Source of the DNA: Oceanicoccus sp. KOV_DT_Chl
Lineage (GTDB): Bacteria; Pseudomonadota; Gammaproteobacteria; Pseudomonadales; Dasaniaceae
DNA: 64,000 bases
Reading direction: 5' to 3'
Assembly: GCF_900120175.1 (NCBI RefSeq)
Contig: NZ_FQLF01000002.1
Span: forward strand, 1,612,001 to 1,676,000
The stretch's first letter is position 1, and every line of letters starts with the position of its first letter. Made by a program: the position numbers and the translations under genes. Positions 9,831-19,285 of the stretch are shown here, piece by piece. The notes below the pieces were generated by a model that was not told where the DNA came from, made no database searches, and was given only the letters and a program-made list of their open reading frames with translations.

Positions 9831-11078
9831 ATGGAAGCCTTTGAATATCGCAACGGCGAACTGCACGCCGAAAATGTCCCGCTCGCGGCTATTGCCAGCG
9901 AATACGGCACTCCTACGTATGTGTATTCACGGGCACATTTGGAACAACAATTTTTGTCCTATCAACAAGCCCTCGTTGGTCGCAAGCATTTAATCTGTTA
10001 TGCAGTGAAGGCTAATTCCAATATTGCGGTATTGAATGTACTAGCACGACTAGGCGCCGGCTTTGATATTGTTTCCATCGGCGAGCTGGAGCGCGTCTTA
10101 GCGGCTGGGGGCGACCCTTCCAAAGTAGTCTTTTCCGGCGTGGCTAAAACGGCACTGGAAATGCGCCGGGCATTGGAGGTCGGTATCCATTGTTTTAATC
10201 TGGAATCTGCTGCTGAACTGGAGCAATTGCAAAGCGTGGCGGCGGCGATGGATATCGTTGCGCCGATTTCGCTGCGGGTGAATCCCGATGTCGATGCACA
10301 AACTCACCCTTATATCTCAACCGGCCTGAAAGATAACAAGTTTGGTATCGCCATTGAGCAAGCCCCGCAGGTGTATCAACGCGCCACTGAACTCAGTCAT
10401 ATTGAAGTGATCGGGGTAGATTGCCATATCGGTTCGCAGCTAACCGAGGTCGCGCCCTTTCTCGACGCCATGGACAGAGTGTTAGCCCTGATCGATCAAC
10501 TCGCAGCCAGTGGCATCAGCATTCGCCACCTGGATTTAGGCGGTGGCCTGGGGGTGCGCTACAACGATGAGCAACCACCTGCGCCTTCAGCCTACGTAGC
10601 AAAAGTGTTAGAGCGACTGGGCGACCGTGATGTCACCCTGGCCTTTGAACCTGGCCGCTCTATTTGCGCCAATGCGGGAGTGTTATTAACCAAAGTCGAA
10701 TACCTTAAGCCAAACGCTCACAAAAACTTCGCCATTATCGATGCCGCCATGAACGATATGATTCGGCCGGCACTTTATCAGGCCTGGCTGAATATCCAGC
10801 CAGTGGCACCGCGTTCAGACGGCGAAGCCAAGCTCTGGGATTTGGTGGGCCCTGTCTGTGAAACCGGTGATTTTTTGGGCAAAGACCGTGAACTTATTCT
10901 TGAGCAAGGGGATTTATTATCCGTCGCCTCTTCAGGCGCCTATGGATTTACCATGAGTTCCAACTACAATAGCCGAGGACGCGCAGCTGAAATTATGGTG
11001 GATGGTGATACTATGCATGTCATTCGCTCGCGGGAAACCATCGCCGACCTGATGCGGGGTGAAGCGCTGCTGCCATAA
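9831..11078 (+). CDS. lysA: Diaminopimelate decarboxylase
   Basis: LysA decarboxylates meso-diaminopimelate to L-lysine, using PLP. The barrel domain has the PLP lysine in ICYAVKANSN, then HIGSQLTE and the glycine-rich LDLGGGLGVRY. The second domain contains GPVCETGDFLG with the catalytic cysteine. At 415 residues it is typical. It sits between lptM and dapF, the usual lysine gene cluster; an 8-bp inverted repeat overlaps its stop codon without a T tract. Confidence 0.97.
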   Translation: MEAFEYRNGELHAENVPLAAIASEYGTPTYVYSRAHLEQQFLSYQQALVGRKHLICYAVKANSNIAVLNVLARLGAGFDIVSIGELERVLAAGGDPSKVVFSGVAKTALEMRRALEVGIHCFNLESAAELEQLQSVAAAMDIVAPISLRVNPDVDAQTHPYISTGLKDNKFGIAIEQAPQVYQRATELSHIEVIGVDCHIGSQLTEVAPFLDAMDRVLALIDQLAASGISIRHLDLGGGLGVRYNDEQPPAPSAYVAKVLERLGDRDVTLAFEPGRSICANAGVLLTKVEYLKPNAHKNFAIIDAAMNDMIRPALYQAWLNIQPVAPRSDGEAKLWDLVGPVCETGDFLGKDRELILEQGDLLSVASSGAYGFTMSSNYNSRGRAAEIMVDGDTMHVIRSRETIADLMRGEALLP

Positions 11079-11192
11079 GACTGTCGTCCAGTCTTAACGA
11101 AACCAGCCTTCTCTCCAGCGACTGCACCTGAACAGCTGCAGTCAAACAGCATCACCCTAACCGCGCTAACGGCGAAGCGCAGGAGAGATTTT

Positions 11193-12023
11193 ATGTTGTT
11201 ACGCTTCACTAAAATGCACGGCCTAGGCAACGATTTTATCGTGCTGGACCTGATCACCCAGCGTTTCAACTTGCAAGCCAGCCATATCAAGCAACTGGCC
11301 GACCGCCATTTCGGCATCGGTTGCGATCAGTTATTGGTGGTCGAATTACCCACGCAACCCGATGTCGATTTTCGCTACCGTATTTTCAACGGTGACGGCA
11401 ATGAAGTAGAGCAATGCGGTAACGGCGCTCGCTGTTTCGCCAAATTTGTGCGCGACAAAAAACTCACCGGCAAAAACAAAATTCGGGTAGAAACCAATAC
11501 CGGCATTATCGAGCTATCAATGACCGATGACCGGCAAGTGCGGGTCAATATGGGCAAGCCGGAACTATCACCGGCACTCATTCCCTTTGATGCTCCTGCT
11601 CGCGATAATAGTTATGCGCTCGAAGTAGACGGCCAGCACTACGACATCGGCGCTGTCTCAATGGGTAATCCGCACGCCGTAATGGTCGTGGATAATGTGC
11701 AAACCGCCGCTGTCGCCACCCTCGGTCCGGCCATTGAGTCGCACCCACGATTTCCACAGCGAGTGAATGCCGGTTTTATGCAGGTACTCAACCGCAAGGA
11801 AATTAATTTGCGGGTTTATGAGCGCGGTGCCGGTGAAACGCTGGCCTGCGGCAGCGGCGCCTGTGCCGCCGTGGTATCAGGGCAATTAAACGGTTTATTA
11901 GACCAGCGCGTAATCGTTAACTTACCTGGCGGTGCATTAACGATAGAGTGGCGCGGCGAAGGCCATCCCGTTATGATGACCGGGCCCGCTAGCACTGTGT
12001 TTGAAGGGCAGATTATAATTTAG
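11193..12023 (+). CDS. dapF: Diaminopimelate epimerase
   Basis: DapF interconverts LL- and meso-diaminopimelate for lysine and peptidoglycan. Both catalytic cysteines are in typical surroundings: [12 protein letters not shown] in the N-terminal half and [11 protein letters not shown] in the C-terminal half. It opens with [11 protein letters not shown], a clear family signature. At 276 residues it is full length. GGAGAG lies upstream of the ATG, and the gene is followed 47 bp later by the DUF484 gene. Confidence 0.98.
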   Translation: MLLRFTKMHGLGNDFIVLDLITQRFNLQASHIKQLADRHFGIGCDQLLVVELPTQPDVDFRYRIFNGDGNEVEQCGNGARCFAKFVRDKKLTGKNKIRVETNTGIIELSMTDDRQVRVNMGKPELSPALIPFDAPARDNSYALEVDGQHYDIGAVSMGNPHAVMVVDNVQTAAVATLGPAIESHPRFPQRVNAGFMQVLNRKEINLRVYERGAGETLACGSGACAAVVSGQLNGLLDQRVIVNLPGGALTIEWRGEGHPVMMTGPASTVFEGQIII

Positions 12024-12070
12024 GTGAGTGATTAACCCATGTCACCGCAGTAAAAGATTGAGAGGTACAA

Positions 12071-12766
12071 GTGGAACCGGCTAAAAAAAACAATAACGAT
12101 AAAGACATCAGCGCCGAAGATGTGGCGAAATACCTGAAAGCCAATTCCGGTTTCTTCCTCAAGCGCGATGACTTGTTACTGGAATTAAAATTGGCCCACC
12201 CCAGCGGTCGAGCTGTTTCACTATTGGAACGTCAAGTCTCATTATTGCGCGAACGTAATATGGACATGCGCAACCGCTTAGGCGGCCTGTTAGAACATGC
12301 CGGCGACAATGATTTGCTGTTTGATAGAACCCGGCAGCTGGTACTATCGCTACTCGAAGTACAGGGCCTGGATTCGCTGGTTAATACCTTTACCCGTAGC
12401 ATGCTAAAAGATTTTAAAATGGATTTTGCTACGCTTACTTTATTTGGAAAACCTGAAAACTATCGCACTGTTGCTTCCCGGGTGGTGCCACTGGATGACG
12501 CCTACGCCAAAATTCCCAACCTACTCAAAAATGACAACCCTACTTGTGGCGCATTACGCCCGGAAGATGCCGAATTTTTATTTTTAGAGCAGGCCCATCA
12601 TGTCGGGTCTGCGGCCGTGCTACCGCTTAGCTTTGGTACACCCTTGGGGGTTATCGCTATTGGCAGTAGAGGCGCCAATCATTTTCATCAAAATATGGAC
12701 ACCTTATTTTTGGGTTATATTGCTGAAGTGCTAAACCGTTTGCTCTCTCGCCACCTGAATTACTAA
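12071..12766 (+). CDS. DUF484-family protein (GAF-like)
   Basis: This 231-residue cytoplasmic protein belongs to the DUF484 family found between dapF and xerC in gammaproteobacteria. The N-terminus (DVAKYLKANSGFFLKRDDLL) and a coiled stretch (SLLERQVSLLRERN) are characteristic; the rest resembles a GAF fold. Its function is unknown. The start is a GTG, preceded by GAGAGGT. It is probably cotranscribed with xerC, which begins 22 bp after its stop. Confidence 0.88.
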   Translation: MEPAKKNNNDKDISAEDVAKYLKANSGFFLKRDDLLLELKLAHPSGRAVSLLERQVSLLRERNMDMRNRLGGLLEHAGDNDLLFDRTRQLVLSLLEVQGLDSLVNTFTRSMLKDFKMDFATLTLFGKPENYRTVASRVVPLDDAYAKIPNLLKNDNPTCGALRPEDAEFLFLEQAHHVGSAAVLPLSFGTPLGVIAIGSRGANHFHQNMDTLFLGYIAEVLNRLLSRHLNY

Positions 12767-12788
12767 ATCAGCACACCGGGATCGTTCG

Positions 12789-13706
12789 ATGACTACGAAG
12801 GAAACCCAGACCAACGATGAATGGCAACACCAGCTGCAACGGTTCCTTAATTATATAGCAACCGAGCGTCAGCTCTCTGGCCACACCCTCAGCAGTTACC
12901 AACGCGACCTGGAAAAATTTATTCGTTATTGTCGCCAGCAATCTATTCTTCAACTCGAACACGTTCATAGTGCTGATGTCAGGCAGTGGGTCGCGCAGCT
13001 TCATCGCGGCGGTTTAACCGGCCCCAGTTTACAGCGGGCCTTATCCGCACTGCGCAGCTTTTATAAATTTTATAACCGCAGCGGTGGCAAACATAATCCC
13101 GCACTGGGCATTCAAGCACCCAAGTCAGCAAAGAAATTACCCAAAGTATTAGATACCGATAATATGCAGCAATTATTATCAATTGAGGGCAATGACTGGC
13201 TCAGTGTCCGCGACCGCGCCATCTTGGAATTATTTTACTCTTCCGGTTTGCGCCTATCCGAATTAGTGAATCTCGATTTGAACGATGTTGATATCCGTGA
13301 TGCGTTGATAACCGTTACGGGCAAAGGCAATAAAACTCGCACTCTGCCGGTTGGCAGCTTTGCCCTTAAGGCGCTGCAGCAATGGTTAAAAATTCGTGCC
13401 AATGTCAATCCAAAAGACGAGGCCCTATTTATTTCAAAAAAGGGAGAGCGTCTAGGTCAACGCGCTATTCAGCAGCGTTTGAAAAAATACAGCGTGCAGC
13501 AAGGTATGGGACAAAATGTCCACCCGCATATGTTGCGCCATTCCTTTGCCAGCCATGTGCTGGAATCCAGTAGTGACCTGCGCGCAGTGCAGGAAATGCT
13601 AGGCCACGCCAATATCTCCACCACCCAAGTCTATACCCATTTGGACTTTCAGCATTTGGCCAAAGTCTATGACCAGGCCCATCCAAGAGCGAACAAAAAA
13701 AAATAA
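12789..13706 (+). CDS. xerC: Tyrosine recombinase XerC
   Basis: XerC, with XerD, resolves chromosome dimers at dif during division. The 305-residue protein has an N-terminal SAM-like core-binding domain and a C-terminal catalytic domain with the expected residues: arginine in SSGLRLSEL, lysine in GKGNKTR, HxxR in HPHMLRHS, histidine in GHANIS and the tyrosine nucleophile in TTQVYTH. Its position after dapF-DUF484 and before yigB supports XerC rather than XerD. Confidence 0.96.
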   Translation: MTTKETQTNDEWQHQLQRFLNYIATERQLSGHTLSSYQRDLEKFIRYCRQQSILQLEHVHSADVRQWVAQLHRGGLTGPSLQRALSALRSFYKFYNRSGGKHNPALGIQAPKSAKKLPKVLDTDNMQQLLSIEGNDWLSVRDRAILELFYSSGLRLSELVNLDLNDVDIRDALITVTGKGNKTRTLPVGSFALKALQQWLKIRANVNPKDEALFISKKGERLGQRAIQQRLKKYSVQQGMGQNVHPHMLRHSFASHVLESSSDLRAVQEMLGHANISTTQVYTHLDFQHLAKVYDQAHPRANKKK

Positions 13707-13784
13707 TACTTATTTAAACCGGAAGCTGAGCACAAGATTTTTATTTCTTACAATTGATAGCGACAATTACTATATACTGCCGCC

Positions 13785-14510
13785 ATGAATAAAAACCCGA
13801 TCAAAGTCATCACCTTCGATTTAGACGATACGCTCTGGGAAGTGCAGCCCGTTTTAATGCGCGCTGAAAACCTGGTCTATCAATGGCTACAGCAACATGC
13901 GCCTAAAGTATCAGAAAAGTTTACTATCAAGAGTTTTATGCAATGGCGCTGGGACATCTATAAACAAAACGCTGAGCTCACTCACCAGATGACTCAACTG
14001 CGACTGGTAGCCGTCGCAGCTGCTATGCGCGAGGTGGGGTATGATGCCGAACAGTCCCAGCATCTTTCCGAGCAAGCTTTTGCAGTATTTATTAAAGCTC
14101 GCCACGATATTACTTTTTTTGATCAAGCCATCCCGTTACTTGAACAACTGCATCAACACTATACCTTAGGCGCGTTAAGTAACGGCAATGCGGATATTTT
14201 TCAATTAGAAGCAGCGCCTTACTTTGATTTTTCATTTTCTGCTGAACAGTTAAATGCCAGCAAACCTGACCCCGCTCAATTTAATGCGGCAGCGCAACAA
14301 GCGAAAGTGGAAATGCATGAGATTATTCATATTGGTGATAATCTTGAACACGATATTGAGGGCGCACAGCAAGCAGGCTGCCACAGTATTTGGTTTAACC
14401 CCAAAAATTTAACTGCACCCAATCACATCCAACCCAGCCAGCAAGTGACTTCACTGGCCGAGATACCCGCTGCCATTCAGGCCATTGCACACGCTGCAGC
14501 GATCAAATAG
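13785..14510 (+). CDS. yigB: HAD-family hydrolase, YigB-like
   Basis: This 241-residue HAD-superfamily phosphatase has motif I FDLDDTLW near the N-terminus, motif II LSNGN, and a C-terminal HIGDNLEHDIEGAQQAG with the acidic motif IV. E. coli YigB, in the same position after xerC, dephosphorylates small phosphates including FMN and a riboflavin precursor; the substrate here is unknown. Its last 8 bp overlap the convergent sutA gene. Confidence 0.88.
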   Translation: MNKNPIKVITFDLDDTLWEVQPVLMRAENLVYQWLQQHAPKVSEKFTIKSFMQWRWDIYKQNAELTHQMTQLRLVAVAAAMREVGYDAEQSQHLSEQAFAVFIKARHDITFFDQAIPLLEQLHQHYTLGALSNGNADIFQLEAAPYFDFSFSAEQLNASKPDPAQFNAAAQQAKVEMHEIIHIGDNLEHDIEGAQQAGCHSIWFNPKNLTAPNHIQPSQQVTSLAEIPAAIQAIAHAAAIK

Positions 14511-14775
14511 GGCGCTGACCATAATGGCTGATCGGCTTTTTAGGTGGATCAGCCATTACATTGCGATCCACTTGATCAATCTTGCCACCACGGGATAAAA
14601 AAGCTTCTATGTCTGCTGACATTTTTTCATGCAAGCGTTTACGCGAGGCCAGGGTCCGGGTGTCTGCTCCCTCTTCACGACTACCAATAAAATCCAGATC
14701 AATCTCTGATTCGTGTTTATCAGCTGGAGGCCGAACTGAACCTTGCTTTGTTTTTTTGGAATACTGAGTGGCCAT
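14503..14775 (-). CDS. sutA: SutA-like RNA polymerase-binding regulator
   Basis: This is a 90-residue protein with a polar, disordered N-terminus and a conserved C-terminus: IEAFLSRGGKIDQVDRNV followed by ADPPKKPISHYGQRPI. That tail closely resembles the one I remember from Pseudomonas SutA, a small protein that binds RNA polymerase and supports expression during slow growth. It also lies near glnK-amtB in Pseudomonas. The N-terminal acidic stretch is shorter than in P. aeruginosa. Confidence 0.7.
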   Translation of the reverse strand: MATQYSKKTKQGSVRPPADKHESEIDLDFIGSREEGADTRTLASRKRLHEKMSADIEAFLSRGGKIDQVDRNVMADPPKKPISHYGQRPI

Positions 14776-15003
14776 AGATCACCTCTTATATTTACATATA
14801 GAACGCTGGCGTTCATCACCGTAAAACCCACTCAACATTATTGCCAAGCGGTTGCTGCAACAACGCTGAGAGGAAGATTATTTATAGCCTATGGCCAAAT
14901 AAGGGCAATCGAAAATTGGGTGTTTATTTAGTCTTTTTCGATCTAAAATAAATTGAGCTATTCGCGATTCTGACTATTACTTGAGTGTTTACTTTAACTA
15001 TTG

Positions 15004-15735
15004 ATGACTAAGCCTTGGTTAGCCTTTAATTTTTATTCTGCTGCTACTTTGTCGCATAAACCGCTCATTGCCATCAGTGCCTGTTTGCATGGTGAGGCCG
15101 TTCGTTATGACGGTACCGCAAAAAAATTATTGCTGCTCTCTGAACTGGCCGAGACCGTAGATTTATACCCTGTATGTCCTGAAGTTGGCGCGGGCATGGC
15201 CATTCCTCGTCCACCGATTCAGCTGCAAAAACAGACCAACGTTATTGCCGCCATTGGTCGAGATGACAGCACTCTGGATATGACCACGGCATTACAGCAG
15301 TATGCACCCCGAAGCATTGCCGCGGTAGAACACCGACTCAGCGGTTATATTTTTAAGTCGCGTTCCCCTAGCTGCGGGGTCGAATCTACGCCGCTATTTG
15401 ATCCACAGGGGCAAACGATTGGCCTTACTAGTGGTATTCAAGCCAAGTACATCCAAACCACTTTGCCCTGGCTACCACTACGAGAAGAACAGCAACTGGC
15501 CACACCAGAGCAATGCCAACAATTCATCATGCACTGCCTTATCATGCAGGATCTAATCAATGGCTATAACCACGCTGGCGCTGAAAAGTTAAACCAGCAC
15601 TACAGCCCATTACAAAGCCGATTTAATGTCAGCCAGCGAAAGCAACTTGATGCTGAACGGAATCAACCGGATAGCTATTGGCAGCTATTTAGCGAGGCGT
15701 TGGCAGGGTTGGAATTAGAGACAATCACTAACTAA
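15004..15735 (+). CDS. DUF523 domain protein
   Basis: About 243 residues. The DUF523 domain is recognised from ISACLHGEAVRYDG, VCPEVGAGMAIPRPP and FKSRSPSCGV, with its conserved cysteines. A C-terminal extension (about residues 165-243) has no confident match. Function is not established; related proteins are sometimes found fused to DUF1722. ATG at 15004 is chosen over the TTG just before it. A hairpin follows the stop. Confidence 0.75.
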   Translation: MTKPWLAFNFYSAATLSHKPLIAISACLHGEAVRYDGTAKKLLLLSELAETVDLYPVCPEVGAGMAIPRPPIQLQKQTNVIAAIGRDDSTLDMTTALQQYAPRSIAAVEHRLSGYIFKSRSPSCGVESTPLFDPQGQTIGLTSGIQAKYIQTTLPWLPLREEQQLATPEQCQQFIMHCLIMQDLINGYNHAGAEKLNQHYSPLQSRFNVSQRKQLDAERNQPDSYWQLFSEALAGLELETITN

Positions 15736-15763
15736 AAGAAAGCGCTGCCTGAATAGGCAGCGC
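15735..15763 (-). terminator. Terminator downstream of glnK copy 1
   Basis: A 9-bp perfect stem (GCGCTGCCT at 15742-15750, AGGCAGCGC at 15755-15763, loop of 4) lies between the DUF523 stop and the PII stop. Read on the minus strand it is followed by a T-rich tract (TTTCTTTT), so it should end the amtB-PII transcript. It may also slow plus-strand readthrough. Confidence 0.65.
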
Positions 15764-15779
15764 CAAATTGAACTAGCGG

Positions 15780-16190
<411 letters not shown>

Positions 16191-16330
16191 TTATGTCGTG
16201 GCGCTAAATTAGCTAGCTCCTGAACGAAAAGCAAGGATTTAGCTAAAAAAGACCTCATAGTACTCCATCCCTACGGCTCCTTTTTTCCCGCTCTATTTAA
16301 CACACCAGCCCCGGAGGCTTATCAGCGCGC

Positions 16331-16360
16331 ACAAAAAAGGGCGCCAATCAGGCGCCCTTT
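16331..16360 (-). terminator. Terminator after amtB
   Basis: A 10-bp perfect stem (AAAGGGCGCC at 16336-16345, GGCGCCCTTT at 16351-16360, loop 5) followed on the minus strand by T residues. It lies 18 bp after the amtB stop and is a good intrinsic terminator. Confidence 0.85.
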
Positions 16361-16378
16361 ATTCTCAAGCTATCGAGA

Positions 16379-17623
16379 TTATTTAGCAGTAATGAACTCA
16401 GGATAGGCTTCCATACCACACTCGGAAAGATCCACACCTTCGTACTCTTCTTCTTCACTAACCCGGATACCGATAACCGCTTTGATGATAGCCCAGACAA
16501 TAAGGCTGGTTACGAATACCCAAACAAAGATAGTCGCAGCACCAATCAGCTGGCCAGAGAAGCTAGAGCCATCATTAGTCAGAGGTACCAATATCAGACC
16601 TAACAAACCCACCACACCGTGTACAGAGATTGCACCAACTGGGTCATCAATTTTCAGCTTGTCTAAAGTCAGGATTGAGAACACAACTAATACACCACCT
16701 AAGCCACCGAACAACGTCGCTTGCAAAGCAGTAGGCGTTGAAGGCTCAGCGGTAATGGCTACCAGACCAGCTAACGCACCGTTTAAAGCCATGGTCAAAT
16801 CAGCCTTGCCGAACAGGATGCGCGCTACGATCAAGGCAGCAACCAAGCCACCGGCAGCAGCGGCATTAGTGTTCATGAAAACGACTGCAACACTGTTTGC
16901 ACTCTCAACTGTAGCAGTCGCCAAGACTGAACCACCGTTGAATCCGAACCAACCCATCCACAGGATGAAAGTACCTAAAGTCGCTAAAGGTAAGTTTGCA
17001 CCGGGGATTGCTTGTGCTTGGCCATCGGCACCGAATTTGCCTTTACGTGCACCTAGCAGTAATACACCAGCCAACGCTGCTGCAGCACCTGCCATGTGAA
17101 CAATACCGGAACCAGCAAAATCAGAGAAACCTAAGTCGCCCAAGGTGTACATACCGAAAACAGCAGCACCGCCCCAAGTCCAGGCACCTTCCATTGGGTA
17201 AATAACACCCGTCATCACTACCGCAAAAGCCAGGAAAGCCCATAACTTCATACGCTCAGCAACTGCACCGGAAACAATCGACATCGCAGTAGCAACAAAC
17301 ACTACCTGGAAGAAGAAGTCCGCAGAAGGTGCATAGGTCGCAGGCTCTTCAGCACCAGCAACACCATCAGCGACGATGCCATCAAGGAACATAACAAAAT
17401 CACCACCACCGTACATGATCGAATAGCCGCAAACCATATACATAATGCTGGCAATCGCATACAAGGCGATATTTTTGGTTAAAATTTCTGTGGTATTTTT
17501 AGAGCGAACCAAACCCGCTTCTAACATGGCGAAACCCGCCGCCATCCACATTACTAACGCACCACAAATTAAGAAATAAAATGTGTCTAAGGCGTATTGC
17601 AGTTGAAAAATTTCATTTTCCAT
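16379..17623 (-). CDS. amtB: Ammonium transporter AmtB
   Basis: About 414 residues with eleven predicted membrane helices. Family signatures include AAGFAMLEAGLVRSKN, the DFAGSGIVHMAGA segment with a pore histidine, and NTNAAAAGG. The protein moves ammonium across the inner membrane and is gated by PII. ATG 17623 is preferred because GGAGGG lies 8 bp upstream; ATG 17638 is less well placed. It lies 43 bp downstream of a PII gene in a probable two-gene operon. Confidence 0.96.
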   Translation of the reverse strand: MENEIFQLQYALDTFYFLICGALVMWMAAGFAMLEAGLVRSKNTTEILTKNIALYAIASIMYMVCGYSIMYGGGDFVMFLDGIVADGVAGAEEPATYAPSADFFFQVVFVATAMSIVSGAVAERMKLWAFLAFAVVMTGVIYPMEGAWTWGGAAVFGMYTLGDLGFSDFAGSGIVHMAGAAAALAGVLLLGARKGKFGADGQAQAIPGANLPLATLGTFILWMGWFGFNGGSVLATATVESANSVAVVFMNTNAAAAGGLVAALIVARILFGKADLTMALNGALAGLVAITAEPSTPTALQATLFGGLGGVLVVFSILTLDKLKIDDPVGAISVHGVVGLLGLILVPLTNDGSSFSGQLIGAATIFVWVFVTSLIVWAIIKAVIGIRVSEEEEYEGVDLSECGMEAYPEFITAK

Positions 17624-17666
17624 TTCTAAGCCCTCCACAAGCCTAAGGAATTAATATTAAAAAGAC

Positions 17667-18026
<360 letters not shown>

Positions 18027-18061
18027 CTAACAGTGCAGCTAAGTGGCACCGAATTTAAAGT

Positions 18062-18093
18062 TAAAAAAACCAGCCGTGCCGAAACACGGCTGG
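18062..18093 (-). terminator. Strong intrinsic terminator downstream of torF
   Basis: A 9-bp perfect stem (CCAGCCGTG at 18070-18078, CACGGCTGG at 18085-18093, loop 6) followed on the minus strand by seven T residues. It ends transcripts coming from torF, or a small RNA in its 3-prime region, before glnK. Confidence 0.9.
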
Positions 18094-18150
18094 CCAGATT
18101 AGTGCTTAATGAATGTTGCAAGCAACAGGGGGGAGACAAAAAGCACTAAA
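18062..18150 (-). ncRNA. Candidate structured small RNA or 3-prime UTR RNA
   Basis: Between torF and the terminator, a 9-bp perfect inverted repeat (TTAGTGCTT at 18099-18107, AAGCACTAA at 18141-18149) encloses a 5-bp hairpin (GTTGC/GCAAC, 18115-18126). On the minus strand the outer loop carries an unpaired TCTCCCCCC run. With the strong terminator this gives an RNA of about 90 nt or a processed 3-prime UTR. C-rich loops are common in base-pairing small RNAs. No promoter was confirmed. Confidence 0.35.
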
Positions 18151-18202
18151 TGGTTATCGGAATATTGAAAAAAATTTCAGCATTCCGAAATTACAATCCT
18201 GC

Positions 18203-18850
18203 TTATTGAATAGGCAGACTGTAAGACACAACGAAGTTCAGATCGTCATCAACATTGCCTGCATCGTCTTCATCAACTACCTGACTGAACGTGAAAGACA
18301 CATTGTCGTTATAGGCATAACCGATATCGAAGTGAGTGTAATCGTCGTCAGAATCTTCATTGTCAGTTTGACCAACAGTGAATGAGAAAGCACCGAATTC
18401 AGCACCAACAGTCAAGTAGGTATAACCTGAACCACCAGCAATATTGTCATAGTAAGTTACGCTTACTGGGCCAAAGCCTACAGATAAGATAGCTTCAGAC
18501 AAATCACCGAAATTATCGTCTCTTACGCCACCATCAGGGTAAACATAGTTCCATACGCTCAGATCAACACTTACTTCGCCAAACTCTGCGCCGTAACCAA
18601 CAAACAAGTCATACTCGTTGCCAGCAGTGTCATCGCCTGAAGAACCCCAGATACCACCGTACAAACCACCCATGCTAGCAACCAGGTCACCAGAAACTGC
18701 AGGTGAACCATCACCTAAATCCTGACCACGCCACAAATAAGAAGAAGCAACCGCTACAGAAGCAGCAACTTCGACTTCAGCCATTACAGCAGGAGCAGCG
18801 AAAGTAGAAGCAGCAACCGCAGTTGCTAATAGTGTTTTAATTGTTTTCAT
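18203..18850 (-). CDS. TorF-family putative porin
   Basis: This 215-residue protein has a cleavable signal peptide ending near PAVMAEVE and a beta-strand-rich, acidic mature part with ASSYLWRGQDLGDGSPA near its start, a hallmark of the TorF/TIGR02001 putative porin family. Such genes often occur next to glnK-amtB, suggesting an outer-membrane role in nitrogen uptake; that role is inferred. A conventional terminator follows at 18062-18093. Confidence 0.8.
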   Translation of the reverse strand: MKTIKTLLATAVAASTFAAPAVMAEVEVAASVAVASSYLWRGQDLGDGSPAVSGDLVASMGGLYGGIWGSSGDDTAGNEYDLFVGYGAEFGEVSVDLSVWNYVYPDGGVRDDNFGDLSEAILSVGFGPVSVTYYDNIAGGSGYTYLTVGAEFGAFSFTVGQTDNEDSDDDYTHFDIGYAYNDNVSFTFSQVVDEDDAGNVDDDLNFVVSYSLPIQ

Positions 18851-19208
18851 TCCTAAGTCTCCAAAAATATTTAATAAAGCTTTCGGTTAATCAGAGCCGG
18901 CCTGAATCTTTTAGCAAACCCATCAGCCAGAGCTGCATAACAAATAGCATATGGCGTACCAACTTTTATAAATTTATAAAAATCAGTAACTTAAGAAATA
19001 TAGGAGATAAAAACATAAAATCCACCCCAATTTAGCGCACTGATGCGCTCGCCTTAGGTGCGGACCACCATTTTTCGCACCAATACAGGACACAACGGCT
19101 GGAAATAGACAAAATTGGGGTTATTATGCGAGAAAATGGCGCTGTTTTCGTCAATAGCTAACTTAATTTTAATTTTTAGGACGGTAAACGGCTTTTTTTT
19201 ATTCCAAC
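18851..19208. other. Intergenic region upstream of torF
   Basis: About 360 bp without a convincing gene. It should hold the torF promoter. A TGGC-to-TTTGCT pair at 18913-18929 resembles a sigma-54 promoter but has 11 rather than 10 bp between GG and GC. A GGTGCG/CGCACC pair of half-sites lies at 19059-19083. Several short frames here lack ribosome sites and family resemblance. Confidence 0.4.
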
Positions 19209-19242
19209 AAGAAAAGCCCTGCTCATTAATAAAGCAGGGCTT
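19205..19242 (-). terminator. Terminator after the glycine-rich protein gene
   Basis: A 10-bp perfect stem (AAGCCCTGCT at 19214-19223, AGCAGGGCTT at 19233-19242, 9-nt loop) followed on the minus strand by TTTTCTTGTT. It lies about 45 bp after the restored stop codon of the glycine-rich gene. Confidence 0.7.
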
Positions 19243-19285
19243 AAGAGGCAAATAAGAATACGGGCTTAGGAGCTTAAAGCTTGTC

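Noticed and set aside
11076-11096. Inverted repeat TAAGACTG/CAGTCTTA over the lysA stop as a terminator
   Set aside because: No T run follows and dapF lies downstream in the same cluster.
16482-17099. Long plus-strand frame of 205 codons antisense to amtB
   Set aside because: Complementary to a conserved gene, no ribosome site, and Pro/Ala/Thr-rich composition typical of a shadow frame.
18913-18929. Sigma-54-like element upstream of torF (TGGC to TTTGCT)
   Set aside because: There are 11 bp between GG and GC where 10 are required; base loss in the assembly could not explain an extra base.
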